A stretch of DNA of 64,000 nt from Jhaorihella thermophila. Its GTDB lineage: Bacteria; Pseudomonadota; Alphaproteobacteria; Rhodobacterales; Rhodobacteraceae. This document shows positions 17,492 to 26,529 of this stretch, piece after piece. The notes below the pieces were generated by a model. That model worked only from the letters and a program-made list of their open reading frames with translations, ran no database searches and was not told the DNA's origin. The stretch spans positions 107,998 through 171,997 of the forward strand of contig NZ_FNVD01000008.1 in the NCBI RefSeq assembly GCF_900108275.1, written 5' to 3'. Positions within the stretch are counted from its first letter, which is position 1. The number at the start of each line of letters is the position of its first letter. A program made the position numbers and the translations under genes.

Positions 17492-19447
17492 TTGGTCAAG
17501 ACACTTGTGCTCTGCGACTGCGACGGGTCGCAGAAGATCGATGCCGAGCGCATCGCGCAGACCTGCGGCGTCACCTGTTCACGGGTACATTCGGCGCTGT
17601 GCACGACGCAGTTGCAAGATGCGGCCCGCGCCATCGAGGCGGGCGAGGCGGTCATCGCCTGCGCTCAGGAACATGTGGTTTTCCGCGAACTGGCGGGCGA
17701 TTTGGGGGCCGAGCCGCCCGGCTTCGTGGACTTGCGCGACCGCGCCGGCTGGTCGGACGAGGGCGCAGAGGCCGGGCCGAAGATGGCCGCGTTGGTGGCC
17801 GAATCGCTCCAGCCCGCGCCCGAAGTGCCCGCGGTGGACGTGGTCAGCGAAGGCACCTGCCTGATCGCGGGCCCAGGCGCGGTGGTGGAGCCGCTGGCGC
17901 GGCGGCTGAGCGATGCGCTCTCTGTCACGGCGCTCTATACCGACGATGTCGAGCCGCCCGTGGATCGCGATTTTGACATGGTGCGCGGGCGTCTGGCGCG
18001 CGTGTCCGGCGCGCTGGGCGGATTCGACATCCGCATCGACGCCCTGCAGCAGGTGGTACCCGGCGGTCGCGGCGCCTTTCGCCTGACGGATCCGCGCGAC
18101 GGCGGGCGGTCACGTTGCGACATCGTCATCGACCTGACCGGCGGGACGCCGCTGGTGCCCGCGCCCGAAAAACGCGAAGGCTACCTGCGCGCCGACCCCC
18201 GCGATCCGCTGGCGGTGGAACGGCTGGCCTTCGAGGCGACGCAAGTGGTGGGAACCTTCGAAAAACCGCTCTATGTAAGGTTGGAGGAGTCGCTCTGCGC
18301 CCATTCCCGCGCGGGGCAGGCGGGCTGTTCGCGGTGTCTCGACACCTGTCCCACCGGCGCGATCGCGCCCGCCGGCGACCATGTGGCGATCGACTCGATG
18401 GTCTGCGCCGGGTGCGGCGGCTGCGCGGCGCTGTGCCCCTCGACCGCGATCACCTACGAGGCGCCGCCGCTGACCCATGTCCTGCAACGGATGCAGGTTT
18501 TGGCGCGCAGCTTCCGCGCGGCGGGGGGCGACAACCCGCGCCTTCTGGTGCATGACGCCCACGGGGCGGAGATGATCCGGCTGGCCGCCCGGTTCGGGCG
18601 CGGTCTGCCCGCCGCGGTGATCCCGATGGAACTGCCGGTCGTGTCGGGCTTTGGCCATGCCGAGATGCTGGCGGCGCTGGCGCACGGCTTTGCCTCGGTC
18701 TCGGTTCTGGTCGCGGCTGCCACCGAACGCGACGCGCTGACCCGCGAGCTGGCGCTGGCCGAGGCGATCGCCGGGCCGGGCCGCGTGGAGATGCTGGATG
18801 CGACCGATCCCGACGCCATGAGCGAGGCGCTATTTGCCGCCGAGGCGCCTCCCGCGCTGGCCGAGCCTGTGCTGCCGATGGGCAACCGCAGACAGGTGGC
18901 CCGGCTGGCCGCGCAGGCGCTGAACCCCGACGCCGCCGCCCCGCTGCCTCTACCCGAAGGCGCTCCATATGGCGCGGCTGAGGTGGACACCGACGCCTGC
19001 ACCCTGTGTCTCGCTTGCGTGTCACTCTGCCCGTCGGGGGCGCTGCTGGACAACCCGGACCGGCCACAGCTGCGCTTTCAGGAGGACGCCTGCCTGCAAT
19101 GCGGCATCTGCGCCGCGACCTGCCCGGAAAACGCGGTCACCCTGATCCCGCGCCTCGACCTTTCGCCCGAGGCGCTCAAGCAGCGCGTTCTGAACGAAGA
19201 GGAACCCTTCGCCTGTGTCGAATGCGGCAGGCCCTTCGGCGTGAAGTCCACCATCGACCGGATCATGGAAAAGCTCGCCGGCACGCACCCGATGTTTGCC
19301 ACCTCCGCTCAGGCGCGCATGATCCAGATGTGCGACGATTGCCGCGTTCAGGCGCAGTTCCACAGCGAAGACAACCCCTTTGCCGTCGGAGAGCCGCGCC
19401 GTCCGCGCACCACGGAGGACTATTATTCGGACCGAAAGGATCACTGA
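17492..19447 (+). CDS. Poly-[4Fe-4S] ferredoxin protein of FDH locus, TTG start
   Basis: 651 residues. Four ferredoxin motifs are visible: CSRCLDTCPTGAI, CAGCGGCAALCPSTAI, CTLCLACVSLCPSGAL and CLQCGICAATCPENAV, plus C-terminal CVECG and CDDCR pairs that could hold another metal. An N-terminal CDCDGSQK segment is typical of this FDH-associated family. It has no export signal, so it is cytoplasmic. TTG 17492 follows GGAGGAGAAA. It may feed or drain electrons for FDH or serve maturation; the role is unproven. Confidence 0.85.
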   Translation: MVKTLVLCDCDGSQKIDAERIAQTCGVTCSRVHSALCTTQLQDAARAIEAGEAVIACAQEHVVFRELAGDLGAEPPGFVDLRDRAGWSDEGAEAGPKMAALVAESLQPAPEVPAVDVVSEGTCLIAGPGAVVEPLARRLSDALSVTALYTDDVEPPVDRDFDMVRGRLARVSGALGGFDIRIDALQQVVPGGRGAFRLTDPRDGGRSRCDIVIDLTGGTPLVPAPEKREGYLRADPRDPLAVERLAFEATQVVGTFEKPLYVRLEESLCAHSRAGQAGCSRCLDTCPTGAIAPAGDHVAIDSMVCAGCGGCAALCPSTAITYEAPPLTHVLQRMQVLARSFRAAGGDNPRLLVHDAHGAEMIRLAARFGRGLPAAVIPMELPVVSGFGHAEMLAALAHGFASVSVLVAAATERDALTRELALAEAIAGPGRVEMLDATDPDAMSEALFAAEAPPALAEPVLPMGNRRQVARLAAQALNPDAAAPLPLPEGAPYGAAEVDTDACTLCLACVSLCPSGALLDNPDRPQLRFQEDACLQCGICAATCPENAVTLIPRLDLSPEALKQRVLNEEEPFACVECGRPFGVKSTIDRIMEKLAGTHPMFATSAQARMIQMCDDCRVQAQFHSEDNPFAVGEPRRPRTTEDYYSDRKDH

Positions 19448-19562
19448 AACCAGCCGAAAGGGAACGGGTCTGGAACGGCCCTGTGCCGGCTGGCATCTCC
19501 TCGACGGTCGCCGGGGACGCGCGCCCCTTCCCCGTTCGGGGTCTGCACATTTCGGCCTTCCG

Positions 19563-19644
19563 CTTCTTTCTGGTTTGAAATACCCCGGGGGAGCGCGAGG
19601 GGGCAGCGCCCCCTCGCCCCGGTCGGATTGGCGCAGCCAATCCG
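19563..19644 (-). repeat. Extragenic composite repeat copy 2, with two hairpins
   Basis: Reverse-strand core GGGGTATTTCAAACCAGAAAG (19563-19586), then a 10-bp GC hairpin (19595-19617) and a perfect 9-bp hairpin CGGATTGGC/GCCAATCCG (19624-19644). It lies between two convergent genes and could act as a bidirectional terminator. The same three-part order recurs at 36924-37001. Confidence 0.75.
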
Positions 19645-19688
19645 AAACACAGGCCTCTTGCGCGAACCCGGCGCTGCCGCGATTTCGC

Positions 19689-20417
19689 TCATTCGATCTT
19701 CAGCGGCGCGCCCAGATCGGCCGGCTCGGTGGCCTCGACAAAGGCGAGGATGGCCTCGAATTCCTCATGCGTGATCGTCAGCGGCACGATCGGCGGCGGC
19801 CGCTCGGGGTCAAAGGCCGGGCTGATCCCCTCCAGTTGCAGAAAGGCTGGATGGGGGTTGCGAACGTAGAAGGTCTCGAACCGCTCGCTCCAGTCCGGCA
19901 GCGCCCGCAATGCCGGAAAGGACGGGGTCGAGCTGATTCCCGCCATCGGTTTCTGCGGCCCGATCACATGGCAGCGCCCGCAATTCTTCAGCGCCAGATC
20001 CGCCCCCCGCGCCGCATCGCCGGTGAATTTCGTCTCGATCGTGGCGATTTCGACGGCGAAATCGGTGGTGAACGGGGTCTCTCCGCCCGGCGCGAAACTC
20101 TCGATGGTGCGCTTGCCGATCTCCGACAGCATCCAGTCGAGAAAGCGCTGCTGCCGGCGATCCTCGGTCACGCGCAGGTAATAGATGCGATCGCCGCGCT
20201 TCAGCACCGGCGTGCCGGGCGGCCCCTCGGCCAGAACCATCGGCCCGGAGGGATCGGCGACCACGCGCACCCCGGTCTTGAGCGAAAAGCGGGGGAGTAT
20301 ATGTTTCAAGAGCCCGCTTTCGGTGACGTCGGGCGGTGCGGTCAGACCCAGCGCCTCCTGCGCGACGGAAGGGCTGGCGGTCAGCATCAGGCTCAGGCAA
20401 AACAGGACCAACCGCAT
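19689..20417 (-). CDS. Periplasmic protein: TupA-like N-terminus joined to a haem-c site
   Basis: 242 residues with a signal peptide (cut near SVAQ-EA, residue 20). Residues 21-55 (EALGLTAPPDVTESG and LLKHILPRFSLKTGVRV) resemble the first strand and helix of TupA-type tungstate/molybdate binding proteins, but the oxyanion-binding serine/threonine run is replaced. The second half holds one haem c site, CGRCH (146-150). Convergent with the ferredoxin gene. A metal or redox sensor for FDH is a guess; the cytochrome nature is clear. Confidence 0.72.
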   Translation of the reverse strand: MRLVLFCLSLMLTASPSVAQEALGLTAPPDVTESGLLKHILPRFSLKTGVRVVADPSGPMVLAEGPPGTPVLKRGDRIYYLRVTEDRRQQRFLDWMLSEIGKRTIESFAPGGETPFTTDFAVEIATIETKFTGDAARGADLALKNCGRCHVIGPQKPMAGISSTPSFPALRALPDWSERFETFYVRNPHPAFLQLEGISPAFDPERPPPIVPLTITHEEFEAILAFVEATEPADLGAPLKIE

Positions 20418-20482
20418 GATCTCCAGCCTAGGGGCGCGGGGTGCCATGCGTCAACGGGCGTGAAGAGGAAGGGAAAAGACCG

Positions 20483-20680
20483 ATGAGCGACGACTACAAC
20501 ATGTCGATGCGCAAGTTTCTCAAACAGGTGGGCGTCACCAGCCAGAAGGCGATCGAAGAGGCGCTGCGCAAGGCGGGCGATACCGGCGGCCGGCCGTTCG
20601 ACGTCAAGGTGGTGCTGAGCATCGACGAGCTGGGGCTGGAGCATGTCGTGACCGGCACGATCAAGGGCGAGGACGCATGA
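20483..20680 (+). CDS. DUF6494 family protein
   Basis: 65 residues, start at 20483 supported by AGGAAGGGAAAAG upstream. Recognised as the small DUF6494 family found with an Mrp ATPase in Rhodobacterales; function unknown. Its stop overlaps the Mrp start (ATGA), making it the first gene of a four-gene operon. Confidence 0.75.
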   Translation: MSDDYNMSMRKFLKQVGVTSQKAIEEALRKAGDTGGRPFDVKVVLSIDELGLEHVVTGTIKGEDA

Positions 20681-21741
20681 GCATTACCGAACAGGCGGTT
20701 CTGGACGAACTGAAGAAGGTCGCCAATCCAAAGGGCGGCGGCGACATCGTGTCCACCGGGCTGGTCAAGGCGGCCTCGGTCGAGGACGGCGTGGTACGCT
20801 TCGTCATGGAGATCGACCCCAGCGACGTCAAGCTGATGGAACCCGCGCGCGCCCAGGCCGAAGCGCTGGTCAAGGCGATGCCGGGTGTGGACAAGGCGGT
20901 GGGCATGCTGACCGCGCATGTCCAGACCGCGCCGCCGGAGCTCAAGCCCAAACCCCGGCCCGATCCGCAGGGACCGCAGCGGGTGCCGGGGATCGGGCAC
21001 ATCATCGCCGTTGCTTCGGGCAAGGGGGGCGTGGGCAAGTCCACCGTGGCCGCCAACCTGGCCTGTGCGCTCGCCGCCGAGGGCCGGCGCGTGGCGTTGC
21101 TGGATGCGGATGTCTATGGCCCGTCGCAACCTCGGATGCTGGGGGTCAGCGGTCGGCCGTCCAGTCCCGACGGCAAGACCATGCTGCCGCTGCGCAACCA
21201 CGGCGTCACGCTGATGTCGATGGGGCTGTTGACCAATGACGATCAGGCGGTGGTCTGGCGCGGCCCGATGCTGATGGGCGCGCTGCAGCAGATGATGACC
21301 AGCGTCCAGTGGGGCGAACAGGATGTCTTGATCGTGGATCTGCCGCCGGGCACGGGCGATGTGCAGCTGACGCTGGGCCAGAAATTCGTGCTCGACGGGG
21401 CGATCATCGTCTCCACCCCGCAGGACGTGGCGCTGATCGACGCGCGCAAGGGGGTGGACATGTTCCGCCGCATGAACATTCCGATCATCGGCATGATCGA
21501 GAACATGTCTACGCATATTTGCTCCAATTGCGGCCACGAAGAGCATGTGTTCGGCCATGGCGGCGTTGCCGCCGAGGCCGAGAAGCTGGGCGTGCCGCTT
21601 CTGGCCGAGGTGCCGCTGCATCTGGATATCCGCATGGCGGCGGATGGTGGTGCGCCGATCATCGTCACCCAACCCGACAGCCCGCAGGCGGCGGCCTTTC
21701 GCAAGGTAGCGAAGCGGCTGGTGGAGCAGGGCGTGGCATGA
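20677..21741 (+). CDS. Mrp/NBP35 family Fe-S cluster carrier ATPase
   Basis: 354 residues: an N-terminal MIP18-like domain (residues 1-85), a variable linker, then a deviant Walker A GKGGVGKST and the C-terminal CSNC pair that binds a bridging [4Fe-4S] cluster in Mrp/ApbC proteins. Role: Fe-S cluster delivery to target apoproteins. Next to the cluster-rich FDH locus it may load those proteins, an inference from position only. Overlaps both neighbours by 4 bases. Confidence 0.93.
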   Translation: MSITEQAVLDELKKVANPKGGGDIVSTGLVKAASVEDGVVRFVMEIDPSDVKLMEPARAQAEALVKAMPGVDKAVGMLTAHVQTAPPELKPKPRPDPQGPQRVPGIGHIIAVASGKGGVGKSTVAANLACALAAEGRRVALLDADVYGPSQPRMLGVSGRPSSPDGKTMLPLRNHGVTLMSMGLLTNDDQAVVWRGPMLMGALQQMMTSVQWGEQDVLIVDLPPGTGDVQLTLGQKFVLDGAIIVSTPQDVALIDARKGVDMFRRMNIPIIGMIENMSTHICSNCGHEEHVFGHGGVAAEAEKLGVPLLAEVPLHLDIRMAADGGAPIIVTQPDSPQAAAFRKVAKRLVEQGVA

Positions 21742-22448
21742 CCGAGGCGCCCACCTTTCCGCCGCTGATGCGGGGCGAGGCGGTCGCCGGCCGCGCCGAT
21801 CCGTTCGAGCGGGCGCTGGCACTGGCCGCGCTGGGCTGCGACGGTGGAACGGTGGTACACAACGTGCAGGCGGACCGGCTGCGCGCGGCCATCGTCTTCG
21901 CGCCCGAGGTGGCGCTCGAGGACGCGATGGCGATGCTGCCGGTCTGCGGCGTGGGCTTTCAGAACGCGCTGGGCGCGCTGGCCCCGCCCGAAGTGGCGGT
22001 GCATCTGACTTGGGCGGGCGGCATTCGCGTGAACGGTGCCGGCTGCGGGTTTCTGCGCGCGGCGGCCTCGACCCGCGACCCGGCCGAGGTGCCGGACTGG
22101 CTGGTGGTCGGGCTGGAGGTGCCGCTGCTGCAGACGGAGGCCGAGCCGGGGCGCAGGCCCGACATGACGGCGCTGTATGACGAAGGCTGCGCCGAGGTGG
22201 ACCCGGTGCGGCTCTTGGAATCCTGGGCGCGGCACACGCTGGTCTGGATCAACCGCTGGTCGGACGAAGGCAATGCCGCGGTGCATGACGTCTGGATCGG
22301 GCTGGTTCCGAATGTGGGCGAAGAGGTTCAGCAGGGCGGCCGGCGCGGCGTGTTCCTGGGCGTGGACGAGCGGTTCGGGATGCTGATCCGCCAAGGCGCC
22401 GAGACGCATCTGGTGCCGTTGAGCACGGTATTGGAGGAGGGGCCATGA
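21738..22448 (+). CDS. Biotin/lipoate-protein ligase-like protein with DUF4444
   Basis: 236 residues. Residues about 1-170 have the BPL/LplA fold (RLRAAIVFAPEV ... HLTWAGGIRVNGAGCGFLRAAAS), and the last 55 match DUF4444. The usual ligase signature is not strict, so activity on lipoate, biotin or an unrelated acyl donor is open. It sits between Mrp and DUF6505 genes with ATGA overlaps on both sides. A link to lipoylated electron carriers is possible but no lipoyl-domain gene is seen here. Confidence 0.78.
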   Translation: MTEAPTFPPLMRGEAVAGRADPFERALALAALGCDGGTVVHNVQADRLRAAIVFAPEVALEDAMAMLPVCGVGFQNALGALAPPEVAVHLTWAGGIRVNGAGCGFLRAAASTRDPAEVPDWLVVGLEVPLLQTEAEPGRRPDMTALYDEGCAEVDPVRLLESWARHTLVWINRWSDEGNAAVHDVWIGLVPNVGEEVQQGGRRGVFLGVDERFGMLIRQGAETHLVPLSTVLEEGP

Positions 22449-22924
22449 AGCTGGCGCGCGCGGTGCATCTGGATGAAAGCGACATGAACGTGTTCGAGCG
22501 GCCGGCCCGCACCGGCGAGTGGTGCATCTCGGGCGGGTTCGCCTTTTCCGACTGGACCGAAACCGATCTGGTGGGCAAGGCGCGGCAGGCCTTTGCCAAT
22601 GGCTGGCTGGGGCTGGAGACGTTCGGGCGCGTGACGCTGGTCGCGGTCACGCCGATCGAGGCGTCGGAACTGGTGGCGCTGGAAGAGAGTCTCGCGCGGC
22701 ATTTCGTCGAGGACTGGGGGGCGCCGTCGGTGGAGGCGGCGCTGCCGGTGGCGCGGGAAGAGATCGCGCAGATGGCGGATCTGTGCGACGAGCATGACGA
22801 CAACACGCTGTTGACCGTGGCGCGGGACTTCACCGAGGCCGGGGTGCGCGAGCGGTTTCGGGTGATCGAGGTGGCGCAGGCGGATATCGCGCAGGTCGCG
22901 GTGCATTCCGTGCCTGACGAATAG
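22445..22924 (+). CDS. DUF6505 family protein
   Basis: 159 residues, no signal, acidic. Recognised as DUF6505, co-conserved with DUF6494, Mrp and the DUF4444 ligase in Rhodobacterales. No catalytic motif is apparent. It is the last gene of the operon, followed by a GC-rich stretch and the extragenic repeat. Confidence 0.75.
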   Translation: MKLARAVHLDESDMNVFERPARTGEWCISGGFAFSDWTETDLVGKARQAFANGWLGLETFGRVTLVAVTPIEASELVALEESLARHFVEDWGAPSVEAALPVAREEIAQMADLCDEHDDNTLLTVARDFTEAGVRERFRVIEVAQADIAQVAVHSVPDE

Positions 22925-22979
22925 GCGAAACCGGACGGAGCGCGCTGGCGCGCGCGCGGCTTCTGGCACTTCGTGCGGG

Positions 22980-23029
22980 TTGGGGCTCTGCCCCAAACCC
23001 CGGGGTATTTCCGACCAGAAAGAAGCGGG
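22980..23029 (+). repeat. Extragenic repeat copy 3, with hairpin
   Basis: Hairpin TTGGGGC-TCT-GCCCCAA (22980-22996) followed by GGGTATTTCCGACCAGAAAG. It touches the dcd stop codon exactly as copy 1 touches purK, and lies between convergent DUF6505 and dcd genes. Confidence 0.75.
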
Positions 23030-24127
23030 TCAGGGTGTGCGGAAGTGCTTGGCCAGTTTCAGGCTCTGGCCCTGGTAGTTGGAGGCGATGTCGGCGCCGT
23101 AGAGCTGGGTCGGCACCTGGGCCATGCGTTCATAGACCAGCCGGCCCACGACCTGCCCGTGTTCGAGGACAAAGGGGGCTTCGTGGCAGCGGACTTCGAG
23201 CACGCCGCGCGAGCCCGCGCCTCCGGCGGCCGCGTGGCCGAAGCCGGGGTCGAAGAAGCCCGCGTAGTGGACGCGGAATTCGCCCACCATGGCCAGGTAG
23301 GGGGCCATTTCGGCGGCAAATTGCGGGGGGATGTGGACCGCCTCGCGGCTGACGAGGATGTAGAAGGCACCTGGATCCAGAATGATCCGGCCCGCGGTTG
23401 TGCGCAGCTCTTCCCAGTAGTCGGCCGGGTCGTAATGGCCGATCCGGTCGAGGTCGATGACGCCGGTATGCGGTTTGGCGCGATAGCCGACGAGGTCGGT
23501 GCCGGGCAGGCGCAGGTCCACGGAAAACCCCAGCCCCTGTTCGATCACGGCAGGGCCGTCCACCAGCGGCGTCCGAGCGTGCAGCTCGGCCAGTTCGGCG
23601 TCGCTGAGGATCGCCTGGCCGCGGCGGAACCGGATCTGGTTGAGCCGCATCCCGGGGCGCACCAGCACCGAGAAGCTGCGCGGGCAGATCTCGGCGTAGA
23701 GCGGGCCGTGATAGCCCGCGCTGATACGATCGAATTCGGTGCCGCCGTCGGTGATGGTGCGGGTCAGCAGGTCGAGCCGTCCGGTGGAGCTCTTGGCATT
23801 GGCGACGGCGGTGAGATCGGCGGGTAGCGCCAGCGATTCCATCAGCGGCACAAGATAAACGCAGCCCTTTTCCAGCACCGCGCCGTCGGTCAGGTCGATG
23901 CGGTGCATCTCGAATTCGGCCAGCCGTTCGGCCACGGTCCTGCCATGCCCGGCGAGGAAGGAGGCGCGGACCCGGTAGGCGACCGGGCCCAGGCGGAGAT
24001 CGAGGCTTGCCGGTTGCACCTGGCCGGGAAGAAGGGGCCGATCGGCGCGAATCTTGTCCGCCTTGATCAGCGCCTCGATCATCTGGTTGGGAAAGACGCC
24101 GGTTTCGACGCTGGTCACGTGGGTCAC
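23030..24127 (-). CDS. dcd: dCTP deaminase, two-domain alphaproteobacterial type
   Basis: 365 residues, about twice the E. coli enzyme, because alphaproteobacterial Dcd proteins contain two dUTPase-like domains. Deaminates dCTP to dUTP for thymidylate synthesis. The core VANAKSSTGRLDLLTRTITDGG holds the phosphate-binding serines and nucleotide-site residues. Ends beside a repeat; upstream lies tRNA-Pro on the same strand, 73 bases away. Confidence 0.92.
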   Translation of the reverse strand: MTHVTSVETGVFPNQMIEALIKADKIRADRPLLPGQVQPASLDLRLGPVAYRVRASFLAGHGRTVAERLAEFEMHRIDLTDGAVLEKGCVYLVPLMESLALPADLTAVANAKSSTGRLDLLTRTITDGGTEFDRISAGYHGPLYAEICPRSFSVLVRPGMRLNQIRFRRGQAILSDAELAELHARTPLVDGPAVIEQGLGFSVDLRLPGTDLVGYRAKPHTGVIDLDRIGHYDPADYWEELRTTAGRIILDPGAFYILVSREAVHIPPQFAAEMAPYLAMVGEFRVHYAGFFDPGFGHAAAGGAGSRGVLEVRCHEAPFVLEHGQVVGRLVYERMAQVPTQLYGADIASNYQGQSLKLAKHFRTP

Positions 24128-24200
24128 TCCTGGCTGGATGGCCCGGTGGCATTTGGTTCGGCGGTCGCGCCGGGCAAGGGGGATCCGGTCATGATTGGAA

Positions 24201-24277
24201 TGGTCGGGCTAGCAGGACTTGAACCTGCGACCTTCCGTCCCCCAGACGGACGCGCTACCAGGCTGCGCCATAGCCCG
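24201..24277 (-). tRNA. tRNA-Pro (GGG)
   Basis: 77-nt cloverleaf with encoded CCA. Acceptor CGGGCTA pairs with TAGCCCG; anticodon loop CTGGGGG gives anticodon GGG. T-loop TTCAAGT present. Confidence 0.95.
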
Positions 24278-24336
24278 ACGCTGGGCTTTTCATACCGGTT
24301 TTCCGGTCGGGGGCAAGAGGGAATCATGGATTTTTT

Positions 24337-25131
24337 TCAATCTGCGGTCGGCGCGCGGCGGCGGTCCAGAACGGCGCGCAGATCCTGCGCGATCGGCGCC
24401 AGCTCGCGGGCAAGAGCGGCATTCAGCCGGTCGAGCCGGGCAAGCCGGGCCAGCGGCCCGGGCGGGCATTCGATTCGCTCTTCGGGGGGCGGGTCGGCGA
24501 GATCCAGCGTCCGAGCGCGCGGTGCCGAAGATGAGGTGTCGGGCGAGTCGGGCGTGGCCCGCGTGGCGTCGCTGTCCGACGTATCGGTGCCCGAGGCCGC
24601 GTCGTCCAGCGCGGCCGGCCGGGGCGCTTCGTCGGCCTTGGCCGCGGGCTCGGCCATGTCACCGGGCGGGGTGGGGACCGCGGGCTGCGGTGCGGGTGGA
24701 TGGTCGAGGTCCAGTCCCATCTGCCGCGCATTGGCGTCCGCCGGCGGGGCGGGCGGCGCCTTGAAGGGCACCACCGTATCGGGGGGCTGGCCCCGGGCTT
24801 CCGTTTCGGCGGCCGGCGTCACGTCCCTTGCGGTCTCGGTCGGAGCGGCGTCGATCGGCGGGGAAAGTTCCGAGACATGGGCAACGCCTTGTTCCCGCAG
24901 GATTTTCTGAACGCCCTTGATGGTCAGGCCATCATCATGCAGCAGTTTCTTGATCCCTCCCAGCAGGCGCATGTCGGATGGGCGATAGTAACGCCGGCCG
25001 CCGGCGCGCTTGACCGGTTTGACCTGGTGGAACTTGCTTTCCCAGAAGCGCAGCACATGGGCCTGGACGCCCAGCCAGTCGGCGACTTCGCTGATGGTGC
25101 GGAAGGCGTCCGGTGACTTGGCCCTGGCCAT
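24337..25131 (-). CDS. MerR family transcriptional regulator
   Basis: 264 residues. The N-terminal MerR winged helix ([23 protein letters not shown] ... [14 protein letters not shown]) is clear. The following 150 residues are low-complexity, rich in Pro, Ala and Asp, with a short helical tail. It follows ihfA by 13 bases, the standard alphaproteobacterial fabH-ihfA-merR order; its target and ligand are unknown. Confidence 0.88.
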   Translation of the reverse strand: MARAKSPDAFRTISEVADWLGVQAHVLRFWESKFHQVKPVKRAGGRRYYRPSDMRLLGGIKKLLHDDGLTIKGVQKILREQGVAHVSELSPPIDAAPTETARDVTPAAETEARGQPPDTVVPFKAPPAPPADANARQMGLDLDHPPAPQPAVPTPPGDMAEPAAKADEAPRPAALDDAASGTDTSDSDATRATPDSPDTSSSAPRARTLDLADPPPEERIECPPGPLARLARLDRLNAALARELAPIAQDLRAVLDRRRAPTAD

Positions 25132-25144
25132 CTGCGCGCCCCGC

Positions 25145-25456
25145 CTAGGCGTTCTGCTTGCGATTGCCTTCGGCCACGCGTTCCTTCATCAGGTGCGAGG
25201 GCCGGAAGGTCAGCACGCGGCGGGGCTGGATCGGTACCTCTTCGCCGGTCTTGGGGTTGCGGCCGATTCGGGCGGATTTCTGCCGCACGCTGAAGGTTCC
25301 GAAGGACGAAATCTTGACCTGCTCCCCCCGCACCAGCGCGTCGGAAATCAGGTCGATCACCGTTTCCACCAGTTGCGCGCTTTCGTTGCGCGACAACCCG
25401 ACCTCGCGAAACACCGCCTCGCTGAGGTCCATGCGCGTCAATGTCTTACCAGCCAT
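25145..25456 (-). CDS. ihfA: Integration host factor subunit alpha
   Basis: 103-residue DNA-bending protein of the HU/IHF family. The beta-arm signature [23 protein letters not shown] and Pro at the arm tip are intact. Start at ATG 25456 gives the family length; the longer open frame overlaps fabH. It works as a heterodimer with IhfB. Confidence 0.95.
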   Translation of the reverse strand: MAGKTLTRMDLSEAVFREVGLSRNESAQLVETVIDLISDALVRGEQVKISSFGTFSVRQKSARIGRNPKTGEEVPIQPRRVLTFRPSHLMKERVAEGNRKQNA

Positions 25457-25554
25457 ACCATTCCCCGCTGTTTCGAGCGAGCATAGGGGAACGCATTTTT
25501 CCCTGTCAATATCAAGCAATTGCCGGAGATATGGCAAAGCCGCCCATTCTGGCG

Positions 25555-26526
25555 CTACCAGCGCAGCACCACCGCGCCCCAAGCCAGTCCGCCGCCGATC
25601 GCTTCGGTCACGATCAGGTCGCCCGGCTTGATCTGCCCGCGCGCCTTGCCGATCGACATGGCCAGCGGGATCGAGGCGGCCGAGGTGTTGCCGTGGTCCT
25701 GCACCGTGACGACCACCTGGTCCATGCGGTGTTTCATCTTCTTCGCGGTGCCCTGGATGATGCGGATATTGGCCTGGTGCGGCACGATCCAGTCCACATC
25801 CTCGTCGCGCAGGCCGGCCTTGGCCAGCGCGGCCTCGGCCGTGGCGGCGAGCTTTTCGATCGCGTGGCGGAACACCTGATTGCCCTGCATCCGGATATGG
25901 CCGCTGGTGCCGGTCGAGACGCCGCCGTCCACATAGAGAAGATCGCGATACTGCCCGTCGGAATTCAGGTCCACCGCCAGGATGCCGCGATCCCGCGGGG
26001 TGCCGGGCTGATCCTGCGCCTCGAGCACGACCGCGCCGGCGCCATCTCCGAACAGAACGCAGGTGGTCCGGTCGGTCATGTCGAGAATGCGCGACATGGT
26101 CTCGGCGCCGATCACCAGGATGCGGCGGGCCTGACCGGACATGATCAGTGCGTTGGCGGTGCTGAGCGCATAGACGAATCCCGCGCAGACCGCCTGCAGG
26201 TCGAATGCGAACCCGCGCGTCATGCCCAGTTCCGACTGCACCTTGGTGGCAACGCTGGGAAAGGTCAGGTCCGGGGTCGAGGTGGCGACGATCACCGCGT
26301 CCATGTCCTCGGCGCTCAACCCGGCGTCCGTCAGCGCGGCGCGGGCGGCATGGGTCGCCAGATCCGAGGTCGCCTCGTCCTCGGCAGCGAAGTGGCGCCG
26401 TTCGATCCCCGAGCGGGAGCGGATCCATTCATCGGTGGTGTCCAGCGTCTTTTCGAATTCGGCGTTTTCGACGACCCGCTCGGGCAGGTAGTGCCCGACC
26501 CCCCTGACGACTGCGCGCACCACCAT
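25555..26526 (-). CDS. fabH: 3-oxoacyl-[ACP] synthase III
   Basis: 323 residues. Starts fatty acid chains by condensing acetyl-CoA with malonyl-ACP. The catalytic triad is visible: Cys in [13 protein letters not shown], His in VPHQANIRI and Asn in DHGNTSAAS. Four bases after plsX, in the rpmF-plsX-fabH-ihfA order linking ribosome, lipid and chromatin genes. Confidence 0.97.
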   Translation of the reverse strand: MVVRAVVRGVGHYLPERVVENAEFEKTLDTTDEWIRSRSGIERRHFAAEDEATSDLATHAARAALTDAGLSAEDMDAVIVATSTPDLTFPSVATKVQSELGMTRGFAFDLQAVCAGFVYALSTANALIMSGQARRILVIGAETMSRILDMTDRTTCVLFGDGAGAVVLEAQDQPGTPRDRGILAVDLNSDGQYRDLLYVDGGVSTGTSGHIRMQGNQVFRHAIEKLAATAEAALAKAGLRDEDVDWIVPHQANIRIIQGTAKKMKHRMDQVVVTVQDHGNTSAASIPLAMSIGKARGQIKPGDLIVTEAIGGGLAWGAVVLRW

Positions 26527-26529
26527 CTG

